Below are positions 19,088-26,741 of a stretch of 64,000 nt of DNA, piece by piece. Source of the stretch: Caldimonas manganoxidans ATCC BAA-369 (lineage in GTDB: Bacteria; Pseudomonadota; Gammaproteobacteria; Burkholderiales; Burkholderiaceae_C); assembly GCF_000381125.1 (NCBI RefSeq), contig NZ_KB905933.1, positions 123,435 through 187,434 of the forward strand. Reading direction: 5' to 3'. The translations under genes were made by a program, and so were the position numbers. Below the pieces are notes generated by a model. The model worked only from the letters and a program-made list of their open reading frames with translations. It did not search any database and had not been told where the DNA came from. The first letter of the stretch is position 1. The number at the start of each line of letters is the position of its first letter.

Positions 19088-20377
19088 ATGCTGGCACTGC
19101 AAGCGCCCAGACGGGTGGCCATCGTCGCCGGCAACCGCATTCCTTTTGCCCGCTCGAACACCGCATATGCCGAACGGTCCAATCAGGAGATGCTGACGGC
19201 GGCATTGCGCGGGCTGGTCGATCGTGTCGGATTGCAGGGTGTGCGCCTGGGCGAGGTGGTCGCCGGCGCGGTACTGAAGCATTCGCGTGATTTCAATCTC
19301 ACCCGCGAAAGCGTGTTGGGCACCACCTTGCATCCAGACACGCCTGCCTACGACATCCAGCAAGCCTGTGGCACGGGGATGCAAGCGGCCATCTTGGTGG
19401 CCAACAAGATTGCGCTGGGGCAAATCGACTGTGGCATAGCTGGAGGGGTGGACACCACCTCCGATGCGCCGATTGGACTGAACGAGAAGCTGCGCCGACG
19501 GCTGCTGCGTGTCCATCGGGCACGCGGCACCGCAGCGCGTTTGCGCGAGCTGTTGCGCATCAACCCCGGACTGTTCTTCGCACCGGCGCTGCCGCAGATT
19601 GCAGAGCCGCGTACCGGTTTGTCCATGGGGGAGCATTGCGAGCAGATGGCCAAGCGCTGGGGCATCTCGCGTGCAGACCAAGACGCCCTGGCCTTGCGCA
19701 GTCACCAGCGATTGCATGCCGCCTATGAGCGTGGATTCTTCAATGACTTGGTCACGCCGTATGGCGGACTGCAGAGAGACAACAACTTGCGCGCTCAGCT
19801 CAGCGCAGCACAGCTGGCGGCTTTGAAGCCGGCGTTCGATCGTCAGGCAGGAACGCTCACCGCAGGCAATTCCACGCCGTTGACCGACGGTGCCTCATGC
19901 GTGCTGCTGGCCAGCGAAGAGTGGGCCAAGGCGCGTGGCTTGCCGATATTGGCCTATCTGCGCTTGGCCGAGACGGCGGCGGTGGATTTCATTGCGCCTC
20001 CGGCCGAGGGCTTGCTGATGGCTCCGGCGTATGCCGTGCCTCGCATGCTGGCCAAACTCGGATGGAGCTTGCAGGACTTCGACTATTACGAAATCCACGA
20101 GGCCTTTGCCGCGCAAGTGCTGTGCACGCTCAAGGCCTGGCAAGACCTGAAATACTGCCGCGACCGGCTCGGCTTGGATCGCCCCTTGGGCAGCATCGAC
20201 ATGGACCGCTTGAACGTCAATGGCGGCTCATTGGCGGCAGGACACCCGTTTGCGGCCACCGGGGCCCGCATCTTGGCCCAGTTGGCCAAGCAGCTGGCCG
20301 AGCGCGGCGGGGGCCGAGGGCTGATCTCCATCTGTGCGGCCGGCGGCCAGGGCGTGGTGGCCGTGGTCGAGCGTTGA
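19088..20377 (+). CDS. FadI-like acetyl-CoA acyltransferase (thiolase)
   Basis: Thiolase of 429 residues that cleaves 3-oxoacyl-CoA with CoA to acetyl-CoA and a shortened acyl-CoA. The nucleophilic Cys94 is in QQACGTGMQ, the active-site His337 in YYEIHEAFAAQ, GHPFAATGAR holds His386, and the second Cys416 is in CAAGGQG. The length and the extended loop (about 130-180, ending in GLSMGEHCEQMAKRW) match FadI rather than the shorter biosynthetic thiolases. It follows the MaoC gene by three bases, completing dehydrogenase, hydratase, oxidoreductase and thiolase in one operon. Confidence 0.92.
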   Translation: MLALQAPRRVAIVAGNRIPFARSNTAYAERSNQEMLTAALRGLVDRVGLQGVRLGEVVAGAVLKHSRDFNLTRESVLGTTLHPDTPAYDIQQACGTGMQAAILVANKIALGQIDCGIAGGVDTTSDAPIGLNEKLRRRLLRVHRARGTAARLRELLRINPGLFFAPALPQIAEPRTGLSMGEHCEQMAKRWGISRADQDALALRSHQRLHAAYERGFFNDLVTPYGGLQRDNNLRAQLSAAQLAALKPAFDRQAGTLTAGNSTPLTDGASCVLLASEEWAKARGLPILAYLRLAETAAVDFIAPPAEGLLMAPAYAVPRMLAKLGWSLQDFDYYEIHEAFAAQVLCTLKAWQDLKYCRDRLGLDRPLGSIDMDRLNVNGGSLAAGHPFAATGARILAQLAKQLAERGGGRGLISICAAGGQGVVAVVER

Positions 20378-20440
20378 GTGTGGCCCCCGGTGGTTGACCG
20401 GTCGATGAGGACGGTCGAGACGACAGGAGAAGCATCCGTG

Positions 20441-22270
20441 ATGTCAACGAACGAGTCCAGGATTCGTCTGGCGCGAGTCGCCATGCCCGATGCCGGGGCG
20501 GCCGCGGATACGGTCGCCCCGGCCCGACCGGTGGGCCCTGAGGGCGCTGCGACTGGCGTGTCCGGTGCGCAAATCGTCGATCCGGATCGCCCATGGTTGC
20601 GCTCGTATGCGCCGGGCGTTCCCGCAGACATCGACCTGACGCGGTATCGGTCCATTGCCGAGGTGTTCGAGGACAACGTCAGGCAGTTTGCCGATCGCAC
20701 GGCATTCGTCAGCCTGGGCTCGCCGATGAGCTATCGCCGATGCGGCGACTTGGCGCATGCGTTTGCTGCTTGGCTGCAGTCGGTGGGCGTGCAGCCCGGG
20801 GATCGGGTGGCCATCATGATGCCCAACTGCCTGCAGTATCCCGTGTGTCTGTTTGGCACCTTGCTCGCCGGGGCGGTCGTGGTCAACGTCAATCCGCTGT
20901 ATACGGCGCGTGAGCTGGCGCATCAACTCAATGACAGCGGCGCCGAAACGCTGGTGGTGATGGATTTGTTCACCGGCACGGTGCAAGAAGCGTTGCCGCA
21001 AGTGCGACTCAAACGAGTGGTCGTCACCCGCATCGGCGACCTGTTTGCCGACGGGCTGAATCTGAAGGGCCGTCTGGTGAATCGACTGGTGCGTCTGACC
21101 GCGCCCAAGGAGCGACGCGTCGTCTCGCTGCGTGAGGCCATCGATCTGCGTGATGCGCTGAGGTCGGGTTTGCGCCGCAGTGCGGCATTGCCCGTGCGGA
21201 TGCAAGCAGAGGACCTGGCCTTCTTGCAGTACACCGGGGGCACGACCGGCGTGGCCAAAGGGGCCATGCTCAGCCATCGCAACATCATTGCCAATTTGCT
21301 GCAGTCGCTGGCCTGGCGAGGGCATTACGTGGACACCAGCCAAGTTGAAACCAACGTGAGCTTGCTGCCGATGTATCACATCTTCTCGCTCACGGTGAAC
21401 TGCTTGTTGTTCATGTGCTTGGGCGGACGCAATGTGCTCATCGCCAACCCGCGTGACGTCAAACGGGTGATGATGGTGCTGCGCAAAGAGCGCTTCAATG
21501 GCATGGCCGGCGTGAGCACGCTGTTCAATGCCTTGCTGGAAAACGAGGACTTCCGGCGCCATGATTTTTCCGATTTCAAGCTCACCATTGCCGGGGGCAT
21601 GGCCACGCCTCAAGCCATCGCGCAACGGTGGCAGCAAGTCACCGGCGTGCCGGTGATCGAGGGCTACGGCCTGACGGAGTGCTCACCGATCGTCACGATC
21701 AATCCCGTCGATCTATCGCAGCCACGCAACATGCGCTACACCGGCACGGTCGGGTTGCCGGTGCCTTCGACCGAGGTGCGTCTGCGTCGCGAGGATGGTC
21801 GCTGGGCGGCAGTCGGCGAGCCGGGCGAGGTGTGTGTGCGTGGACCGCAAGTCATGCAAGGCTATTGGCAGCGCCCGCATGACACGGCCCAAGTGCTGGA
21901 TGCGGAAGGATGGCTGGCCACCGGCGACATCGGCGTGATGGACGAGCAAGGCTATTTGCGCCTGATCGATCGGCGCAAAGACATGATCCTGGTGTCCGGC
22001 TTCAATGTCTATCCCAACGAGATCGAGGATGTCGTCATGCGTCATCCCGGAGTCAGGGAATGTGCGGCCGTCGGGGTTCCCGATGCGGTGGCCGGCGAGC
22101 GGGTCAAGCTGATCGTCGTGCCCAGCGATGCGCGGCTGACCGAGTCCGAGCTGTTGGCACATTGCCGGCGGCACCTCGTGGCCTACAAAGTGCCGCGCAT
22201 CGTCGAGTTTCGGCGGGAAGAACTGCCCAAATCCACCGTGGGCAAGATCCTGCGGCGTGAGTTGCGCTGA
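20441..22270 (+). CDS. fadD: Long-chain fatty acyl-CoA ligase
   Basis: AMP-forming enzyme that activates fatty acids with ATP and CoA. Motifs in order: YTGGTTGVAKGAMLSHRN (P-loop type), GYGLTECSP, GWLATGDIG, DRRKDMILVSGFNVYPNEIE and the C-terminal catalytic lysine in KSTVGKILRREL. The core aligns with E. coli FadD (561 residues), but there is an N-terminal extension of about 50 residues rich in Ala and Pro. AGGAGA at 20425-20430 serves GTG 20438 or ATG 20441; an in-frame extension to 20378 reaches almost to the thiolase stop. It would convert the fatty acid made from AlkB products into the substrate of the preceding enzymes. Confidence 0.93.
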   Translation: MSTNESRIRLARVAMPDAGAAADTVAPARPVGPEGAATGVSGAQIVDPDRPWLRSYAPGVPADIDLTRYRSIAEVFEDNVRQFADRTAFVSLGSPMSYRRCGDLAHAFAAWLQSVGVQPGDRVAIMMPNCLQYPVCLFGTLLAGAVVVNVNPLYTARELAHQLNDSGAETLVVMDLFTGTVQEALPQVRLKRVVVTRIGDLFADGLNLKGRLVNRLVRLTAPKERRVVSLREAIDLRDALRSGLRRSAALPVRMQAEDLAFLQYTGGTTGVAKGAMLSHRNIIANLLQSLAWRGHYVDTSQVETNVSLLPMYHIFSLTVNCLLFMCLGGRNVLIANPRDVKRVMMVLRKERFNGMAGVSTLFNALLENEDFRRHDFSDFKLTIAGGMATPQAIAQRWQQVTGVPVIEGYGLTECSPIVTINPVDLSQPRNMRYTGTVGLPVPSTEVRLRREDGRWAAVGEPGEVCVRGPQVMQGYWQRPHDTAQVLDAEGWLATGDIGVMDEQGYLRLIDRRKDMILVSGFNVYPNEIEDVVMRHPGVRECAAVGVPDAVAGERVKLIVVPSDARLTESELLAHCRRHLVAYKVPRIVEFRREELPKSTVGKILRRELR

Positions 22271-22362
22271 GCCTTTGCGGCGGTTCGCTGCCGCGAACAC
22301 TCCAAAGCGCTCGGCGTTGCGGCCATTCGGTCGATTCCAATATCCACCATGAGGAGACAGCT

Positions 22363-22869
22363 ATGGGGATGTATCGTCATCTCATCCATCGCGCCGCCGC
22401 CGTGGCGGCGTCTGTTGTCGCGCTGATGTCCGTTGCCGGGGCGGCGCATGCCGTGAAGATCACGCCGGCCGGGGAGGTGGTCGCCTCAGGCAAGTTGCGA
22501 TACAAGAAGAGTTTCGTGACCCTCGAATGTGACACGAAGTTCGTCTCCCACATCACGGAGGACGGCCGGTTGACGGTGCTCAATGCCGAGTTCGGTCGCA
22601 ATGGTTTGTGTCGTCACATTTCGGCCTTGGCCTTGCCGTGGCGAGGACAGGCGCAGGGCAACAATTTTTTGGTGATCCACAATGCCTATGTCAATGTCGA
22701 CGTGCCGCTGCTTGGCGGCGTGTGCGGCCCCAGTCGGCTCGAGCTGGCCTGGGACAACGCGCAGTCCACATTGACCTTCAAGGATGCGGTGTTGATGTCC
22801 CCCGAAGGGCGTGACTGCATCACCAATGGGGTGGTCACGGTGGTGCCGGCCTTGGATGTGCAGCCGTGA
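22363..22869 (+). CDS. PraB-like secreted protein (activator of alkane oxidation family)
   Basis: Exported protein of 168 residues with a signal peptide (AAAVAASVVALMSVAGAAHA). The mature part is rich in beta-type sequence and has four cysteines (in TLECDTKF, NGLCRHI, GGVCGPS and GRDCITNG), plus LCRHISALALPWRG and the ending GVVTVVPAL. This order of Cys, LPW and Cys-Gly-Pro matches my memory of the PraA/PraB family, small secreted proteins that stimulate hydrocarbon use in Pseudomonas. ATG 22363 follows GAGGAGA. It lies 92 bases after fadD at the end of the alkane and fatty-acid island, which supports the assignment. Family membership is from pattern recognition, so it is a moderate call. Confidence 0.65.
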   Translation: MGMYRHLIHRAAAVAASVVALMSVAGAAHAVKITPAGEVVASGKLRYKKSFVTLECDTKFVSHITEDGRLTVLNAEFGRNGLCRHISALALPWRGQAQGNNFLVIHNAYVNVDVPLLGGVCGPSRLELAWDNAQSTLTFKDAVLMSPEGRDCITNGVVTVVPALDVQP

Positions 22870-23014
22870 GCGTGCACCGATCGAGCGTTGCGGCCGGCAG
22901 CAGGCGGCCGCTCGCGGCACCTGTAGCCAAGGCTGCTTGTGGCCGTTGTCCGCCACCCAGCCCAGGCAGCCGGGGCCCCCGGCTTTGAGGCCGGGAGGCC
23001 GCGCACCGGGCGAT

Positions 23015-23241
23015 CATCGTGGCTGCTTCGACTCGGCGGTCGGCCACTCCTCCACGCCAAAAGCCATAGCTCGTCTTGCCAGCTTCATCCAGGCCGACCC
23101 TGGTCAGCGAGGTGGGGTTGTAGACCGCCCCGCCATGCAAGGCCGCCGTCGGCCGTCGGCCTCTTCGATCCTGTCCATCCGGGCCACGCCAGCGGTGGCC
23201 ACCGTGATCTTGGGTTCGGGCCTCGATGCAGGGAAAACCAT
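23015..23241 (-). pseudogene. Relic of a PfkB-family sugar kinase (fructokinase-like)
   Basis: On the minus strand, reading from an ATG at 23241, one frame gives IEEADGRRRPC and then, one base out of register, GGAVYN joined directly to PTSLTRVGLDEAGKTSYGFW and RGGVADRRV. These are the typical early blocks of PfkB fructokinases, which normally lie about 50 residues apart. A single missing G near 23130 would restore PCMGGAVYN, so the relic shows a frameshift plus an internal deletion, and nothing recognisable follows towards 22870. The bases 22870-23014 hold no gene that I can support. It sits divergent from the sugar importer, where a kinase gene (frcK-like) would be expected. Confidence 0.6.
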
Positions 23242-23244
23242 AAC

Positions 23245-23286
23245 TAAATCCAGTTGATTTATTTAGATGTGGGCAACTATAGTTGC
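23245..23286 (+). promoter_or_regulatory. Sugar-importer promoter overlaid by two palindromic operators
   Basis: TTGATT (23254-23259) and TATAGT (23278-23283), 18 bases apart, form a good sigma-70 type promoter 105 bases upstream of the binding-protein start. The -35 lies inside the inverted repeat TAAATC-N5-GATTTA (23245-23261), and the -10 is the centre of a perfect 14-bp palindrome GCAACTATAGTTGC (23273-23286). Both are AT-rich islands in GC-rich DNA. The likely binder is the ROK regulator encoded at the end of the same operon. Confidence 0.7.
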
Positions 23287-23388
23287 TGCCATCCGCGGCT
23301 GGATGCGGGGTTCGTCCCGATCCCGAGTGCTGATGCACCAGGCCGAGCAAGGGCTGCGGAGCAGACCTGACCTCTGAGGAGACCGTCC

Positions 23389-24387
23389 ATGAACAAAGCC
23401 ATCTTCCTGTCGTCCGTGCTGGCCTTGGCGATGGGGTCTGTGTTCGCGCAGACGCAGCCAGTCATTGGCCTGATCACCAAGACCGAATCCAACCCCTTCT
23501 TCGTGAAAATGAAAGAGGGCGCCGAGGCCGAAGCCAAGAAGCTGGGCGCCAAGCTGATCGTGGCTGCGGGCAAAACCGACGGGGACAATGCTGGTCAGGT
23601 CACGGCGATGGAAAACATGGTGGCCGCCGGCGCCAAGACCATTCTGATCACGCCCAGCGACGCCAAGGCCATCATTCCGGCCATCAAAAAGGCCCAACGG
23701 CAAGGCGTGATGGTGATCGCGCTGGACAGCCCGACCGACCCGCCTTCGGCCGTGGATGCTTTGTTTGCCACCGACAACTACAAGGCCGGTGTGCTGATCG
23801 GGCAGTATGCCAAGGTCGCCCTGGGCCAAAAGAAACCGGTGATCGCCACCTTGGACCTGTTCCCCGGACACCCGGTGGGCGCACAGCGCCACAACGGCTT
23901 CCTCAAGGGCATGGGGCTGAACGCCCCGGATGCCAAGAGCAATGAACTCGGTGGCAAGGCCGCAGGCGTGGCCTGCATGGCCGACACCTATGGCGACATG
24001 GCCAAGGGCCAGACCGCCATGGAAAACTGCTTGCAGAAAAACCCCGACATCAACCTCGTCTACACCATCAACGAACCGGCCGCAGCCGGTGCGTACAAGG
24101 CGCTCAAAGCCGCTGGCAAGGAAAAGGAAGTGATCATCGTGTCCGTCGATGGGGGGTGTGAAGGGGTGAAAAACGTGGGCGCAGGCATCATCGCGGCCAC
24201 CAGCCAGCAGTACCCCTTGCGCATGGCCGCCATGGGGGTGGCCGCCGGCGTGGAGTACGCCAAGACGGGCAAGAAAGTCAGCGGCTATACCGACACTGGC
24301 GTGACGCTGATCGCAGCCAAGCCCATGCCCGGCGTGGACAGCAAGGACGTCCAAACGGGGCTGGACCTGTGCTGGGGCAACAAGTAA
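23389..24387 (+). CDS. Sugar ABC importer, periplasmic binding protein (FrcB-like)
   Basis: Periplasmic sugar-binding protein of 332 residues with signal peptide MNKAIFLSSVLALAMGSVFA. It has the two-lobe type I fold of the RbsB/FrcB group: IGLITKTESNPFFVKMKEGA, TDGDNAGQVTAMENMVAAGA, ILITPSDAKAI, IALDSPTDPP and TINEPAAAGAYKALKAAG. These features recall FrcB of the rhizobial fructose importer, so a fructose- or ribose-like ligand is likely but not proven. ATG 23389 has GAGGAGA upstream. It is the first gene of the transport operon; a 119-base gap before the permease gene may hold a processing or attenuation structure that raises binding-protein levels. Confidence 0.9.
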   Translation: MNKAIFLSSVLALAMGSVFAQTQPVIGLITKTESNPFFVKMKEGAEAEAKKLGAKLIVAAGKTDGDNAGQVTAMENMVAAGAKTILITPSDAKAIIPAIKKAQRQGVMVIALDSPTDPPSAVDALFATDNYKAGVLIGQYAKVALGQKKPVIATLDLFPGHPVGAQRHNGFLKGMGLNAPDAKSNELGGKAAGVACMADTYGDMAKGQTAMENCLQKNPDINLVYTINEPAAAGAYKALKAAGKEKEVIIVSVDGGCEGVKNVGAGIIAATSQQYPLRMAAMGVAAGVEYAKTGKKVSGYTDTGVTLIAAKPMPGVDSKDVQTGLDLCWGNK

Positions 24388-24506
24388 ACGATGCTCTGTG
24401 TCGCGCCGCCTGCCGGGCTCGTCGTCGGGGGCACCCGCACGAGTGGGCGGGCCGCGTGGGGTGTGCCTAGCAAACTTTCGCCACCGCCCCAACGGGGCCG
24501 ATCGCC

Positions 24507-25466
24507 ATGACTGCCATCCACAACAAACTGCCGCCCTTGGGCGCACTGGGACCGTTCATCGCGCTGGTGTGCGCCTGCGCCTTCTTTGCGACGCAAAGCG
24601 AGCGGTTTTTGACCTTACAAAACTTCTCGCTGATCCTGCAACAAGTGATGGTGGTTGGCACGATCGCGATTGGCCAGACCTTGATCATCTTGACCGCAGG
24701 CATCGATCTGTCGTGCGGCATGGTGATGGCCTTGGGGGCCATCGTGATGACCAAGACGGCGGCCGACCATGGTTTGTCTGCGCCGGTGGCCTTTGCGCTG
24801 GGCATGGCCGTGACCATGCTCTTTGGCCTGATCAACGGTTTGTTGGTCACCAAGGCCAAGTTGCCGCCGTTCATCGTCACCTTGGGCACACTCAACATCG
24901 CGTTTGCCATCACCCAGCTGTACTCGGGTTCGCAAACCATCACCGAGGTGCCCGCGGGCTTGACCTGGCTGGGCGAGAGTTTTCGCATCGGCTCAGCCCA
25001 CATCCTCTATGGCGTGGTGCTCATGCTGGCGCTGTATCTGATCACCTGGCTGTATTTGCGCGAGACCGCGCCTGGTCGGCACATTTATGCGGTGGGCAAC
25101 AACCCTGAAGCCACGCGCTTGACGGGCATTTCCACCGACAAGGTGCTGCTGGGGGTGTACCTGATGGCTGGCGTGTTCTACGGCATCGCCTCGCTGCTGT
25201 CAGTCGCACGCATCGGCGCGGGCGACCCCAATGCCGGTCAGACCGAGAATCTGGACGCCATCACGGCCGTGGTGCTGGGCGGCACCAGTCTGTTTGGCGG
25301 ACGCGGCGTGGTGCTGGGCACCTTGGTCGGGGCGTTGATCGTGGGCGTGTTTCGCAACGGCCTGACGCTCATGGGCGTGTCCTCGGTCTATCAGATCTTG
25401 GTCACCGGCATCTTGGTGATCCTTGCGGTCCTGACCGACCAAATGTCACGCAAAGGAGTGCGTTGA
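24507..25466 (+). CDS. Sugar ABC importer, permease (FrcC-like)
   Basis: Inner-membrane permease of 319 residues, RbsC/FrcC type. It has about eight hydrophobic segments, ILTAGIDLSCGMVMALGAI near residue 60 (the GIDLSVG-type motif of the family), AVGNNPEATRLTGIS, and the EAA-like C-terminal loop ITAVVLGGTSLFGGRG. Start ATG 24507. Its stop overlaps the region just before the ATPase start (the ATG follows after two bases), indicating coupled translation. Confidence 0.92.
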   Translation: MTAIHNKLPPLGALGPFIALVCACAFFATQSERFLTLQNFSLILQQVMVVGTIAIGQTLIILTAGIDLSCGMVMALGAIVMTKTAADHGLSAPVAFALGMAVTMLFGLINGLLVTKAKLPPFIVTLGTLNIAFAITQLYSGSQTITEVPAGLTWLGESFRIGSAHILYGVVLMLALYLITWLYLRETAPGRHIYAVGNNPEATRLTGISTDKVLLGVYLMAGVFYGIASLLSVARIGAGDPNAGQTENLDAITAVVLGGTSLFGGRGVVLGTLVGALIVGVFRNGLTLMGVSSVYQILVTGILVILAVLTDQMSRKGVR

Positions 25467-25468
25467 TC

Positions 25469-26266
25469 ATGAGCACCGATCGCAAGCCCTCTGTCGTGAT
25501 GCAGGCCAAAGGGCTGGTCAAGCGGTACGGCCAGGTCACGGCCCTGGATGGGGCGGACTTCGAGCTGCGCGCGGGCGAAATCTTGGCCGTCATCGGCGAC
25601 AACGGCGCGGGCAAGTCTTCGCTCATCAAATGTCTGTCGGGGGCGATCCAACCCGATGAAGGGCAGATCCATCTCGACGGCCGCCCAGTGCAGTTTCGCA
25701 GTCCCATCGACGCGCGTCGGGCCGGCATCGAGACGGTCTATCAGGACTTGGCCGTGGCCCCGGCCATGACGATTGCCGAGAATCTGTTCCTCGGCCGCGA
25801 GATCCGCCGGCCGGGGTGGTGGGGCCGCTGGTTTCAGGCCATCGACAAGAAAAAGATGCTCGAAGAAAGCATTGCGCGCCTGAGCGAGCTCAAAGTCGGC
25901 ATCCGGTCGATGACACAAGCGCTGGAAACGCTCTCGGGCGGGCAGCGCCAGTGCGTGGCGGTGGCTCGGGCGGCGGCCTTTGCGCAGCATGTGGTCATCA
26001 TGGACGAGCCCACTGCCGCGCTGGGGGTCAAAGAGGGCAACATGGTGCTAGAGCTGATCCGTCGCGTGCGCGATCGGGGTTTGTCGGTCGTCTTGATCAG
26101 CCACAACATGCCCCATGTGTTCGAGATCGCCGACCGCATCCACATCGCCCGATTGGGCAAGCGCGCCGCGGTGGTCGATCCCAAGAAGATCAGCATGAGC
26201 GACACCGTGGCCGTGATGACCGGTGCGATGTCCCCTGAAGACATTCCGGCCGAGTGCCTGGCTTGA
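25469..26266 (+). CDS. Sugar ABC importer, single-domain ATPase (FrcA-like)
   Basis: ATP-binding subunit of 265 residues with one nucleotide-binding domain, unlike the two-domain RbsA type but like FrcA. Walker A is GDNGAGKSS, the Q-loop is in VYQDLAV, the signature is LSGGQRQCV, Walker B is VVIMDEPTAALG, and the switch His is in ISHNMPHVF. AGGAG lies 11 bases before ATG 25469. As a single-domain ATPase it would act as a homodimer with a homodimeric permease. Confidence 0.92.
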   Translation: MSTDRKPSVVMQAKGLVKRYGQVTALDGADFELRAGEILAVIGDNGAGKSSLIKCLSGAIQPDEGQIHLDGRPVQFRSPIDARRAGIETVYQDLAVAPAMTIAENLFLGREIRRPGWWGRWFQAIDKKKMLEESIARLSELKVGIRSMTQALETLSGGQRQCVAVARAAAFAQHVVIMDEPTAALGVKEGNMVLELIRRVRDRGLSVVLISHNMPHVFEIADRIHIARLGKRAAVVDPKKISMSDTVAVMTGAMSPEDIPAECLA

Positions 26267-26274
26267 GGCCCCCT

Positions 26275-26727
26275 ATGCTCAAAGGCATCGATCCTTTGCT
26301 CAGCCCCGAGCTGCTCAAGCTGCTGGCCGAAATGGGCCATGATGATGCGGTGGTCTTGGCCGATGCCCACTTCACCGCCATGAGCTTGGGCGCGGGCAAG
26401 CCGGTGGTGCGTCTGCCCGGCGTGGGCATGCTGCGCACGCTCGAGGCAGTGCTCAGTGTGCTGCCCTTGGCCGAGGACGTGCCGCATCCGGTGGCTTATA
26501 TGCAGGTGGCCGGCACCGAGCCGGGTTACCGCTCGGCCCTGCAGCGCGAATCCCTGTCCGTGCTGGCGCGCCACGGCCTGCGTGAGGAACAGGCCGAGGC
26601 GGTGGAGCGTTATGCCTTCTATGAGAGGGTCCAACGGGCCTATGCCATCGTCGTCACCGGCGAACTGGAGCCCTGGGGCAACTTTCTGTTGCGCAAGGGC
26701 GTGCTGGGCAGGCCTTTGCGCCCCTGA
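26275..26727 (+). CDS. RbsD/FucU-family protein (sugar mutarotase-like)
   Basis: Cytoplasmic protein of 150 residues in the RbsD/FucU family, whose members interconvert pyranose and furanose or alpha and beta sugar anomers. Seen here are LKLLAEMGHDDAVVLADAHF near the N-terminus, with the catalytic-type His and Asp residues, and ERYAFYERVQRAYAIVVTGE with GNFLLRKGV near the C-terminus. The layout is closer to FucU than RbsD. ATG 26275 is eight bases after the ATPase stop. Its presence suggests the imported sugar enters metabolism as a defined anomer; it may be fucose, ribose or fructose-like. Confidence 0.85.
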   Translation: MLKGIDPLLSPELLKLLAEMGHDDAVVLADAHFTAMSLGAGKPVVRLPGVGMLRTLEAVLSVLPLAEDVPHPVAYMQVAGTEPGYRSALQRESLSVLARHGLREEQAEAVERYAFYERVQRAYAIVVTGELEPWGNFLLRKGVLGRPLRP

Positions 26728-26741
26728 GGCCCGACGCCTGC

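Noticed and set aside
16319..19717. Minus-strand frame of 1132 codons
   Set aside because: It runs antisense to four well-supported enzymes, is His/Arg/Gln-rich without any domain, and arises from the GC-rich codon bias of the true genes.
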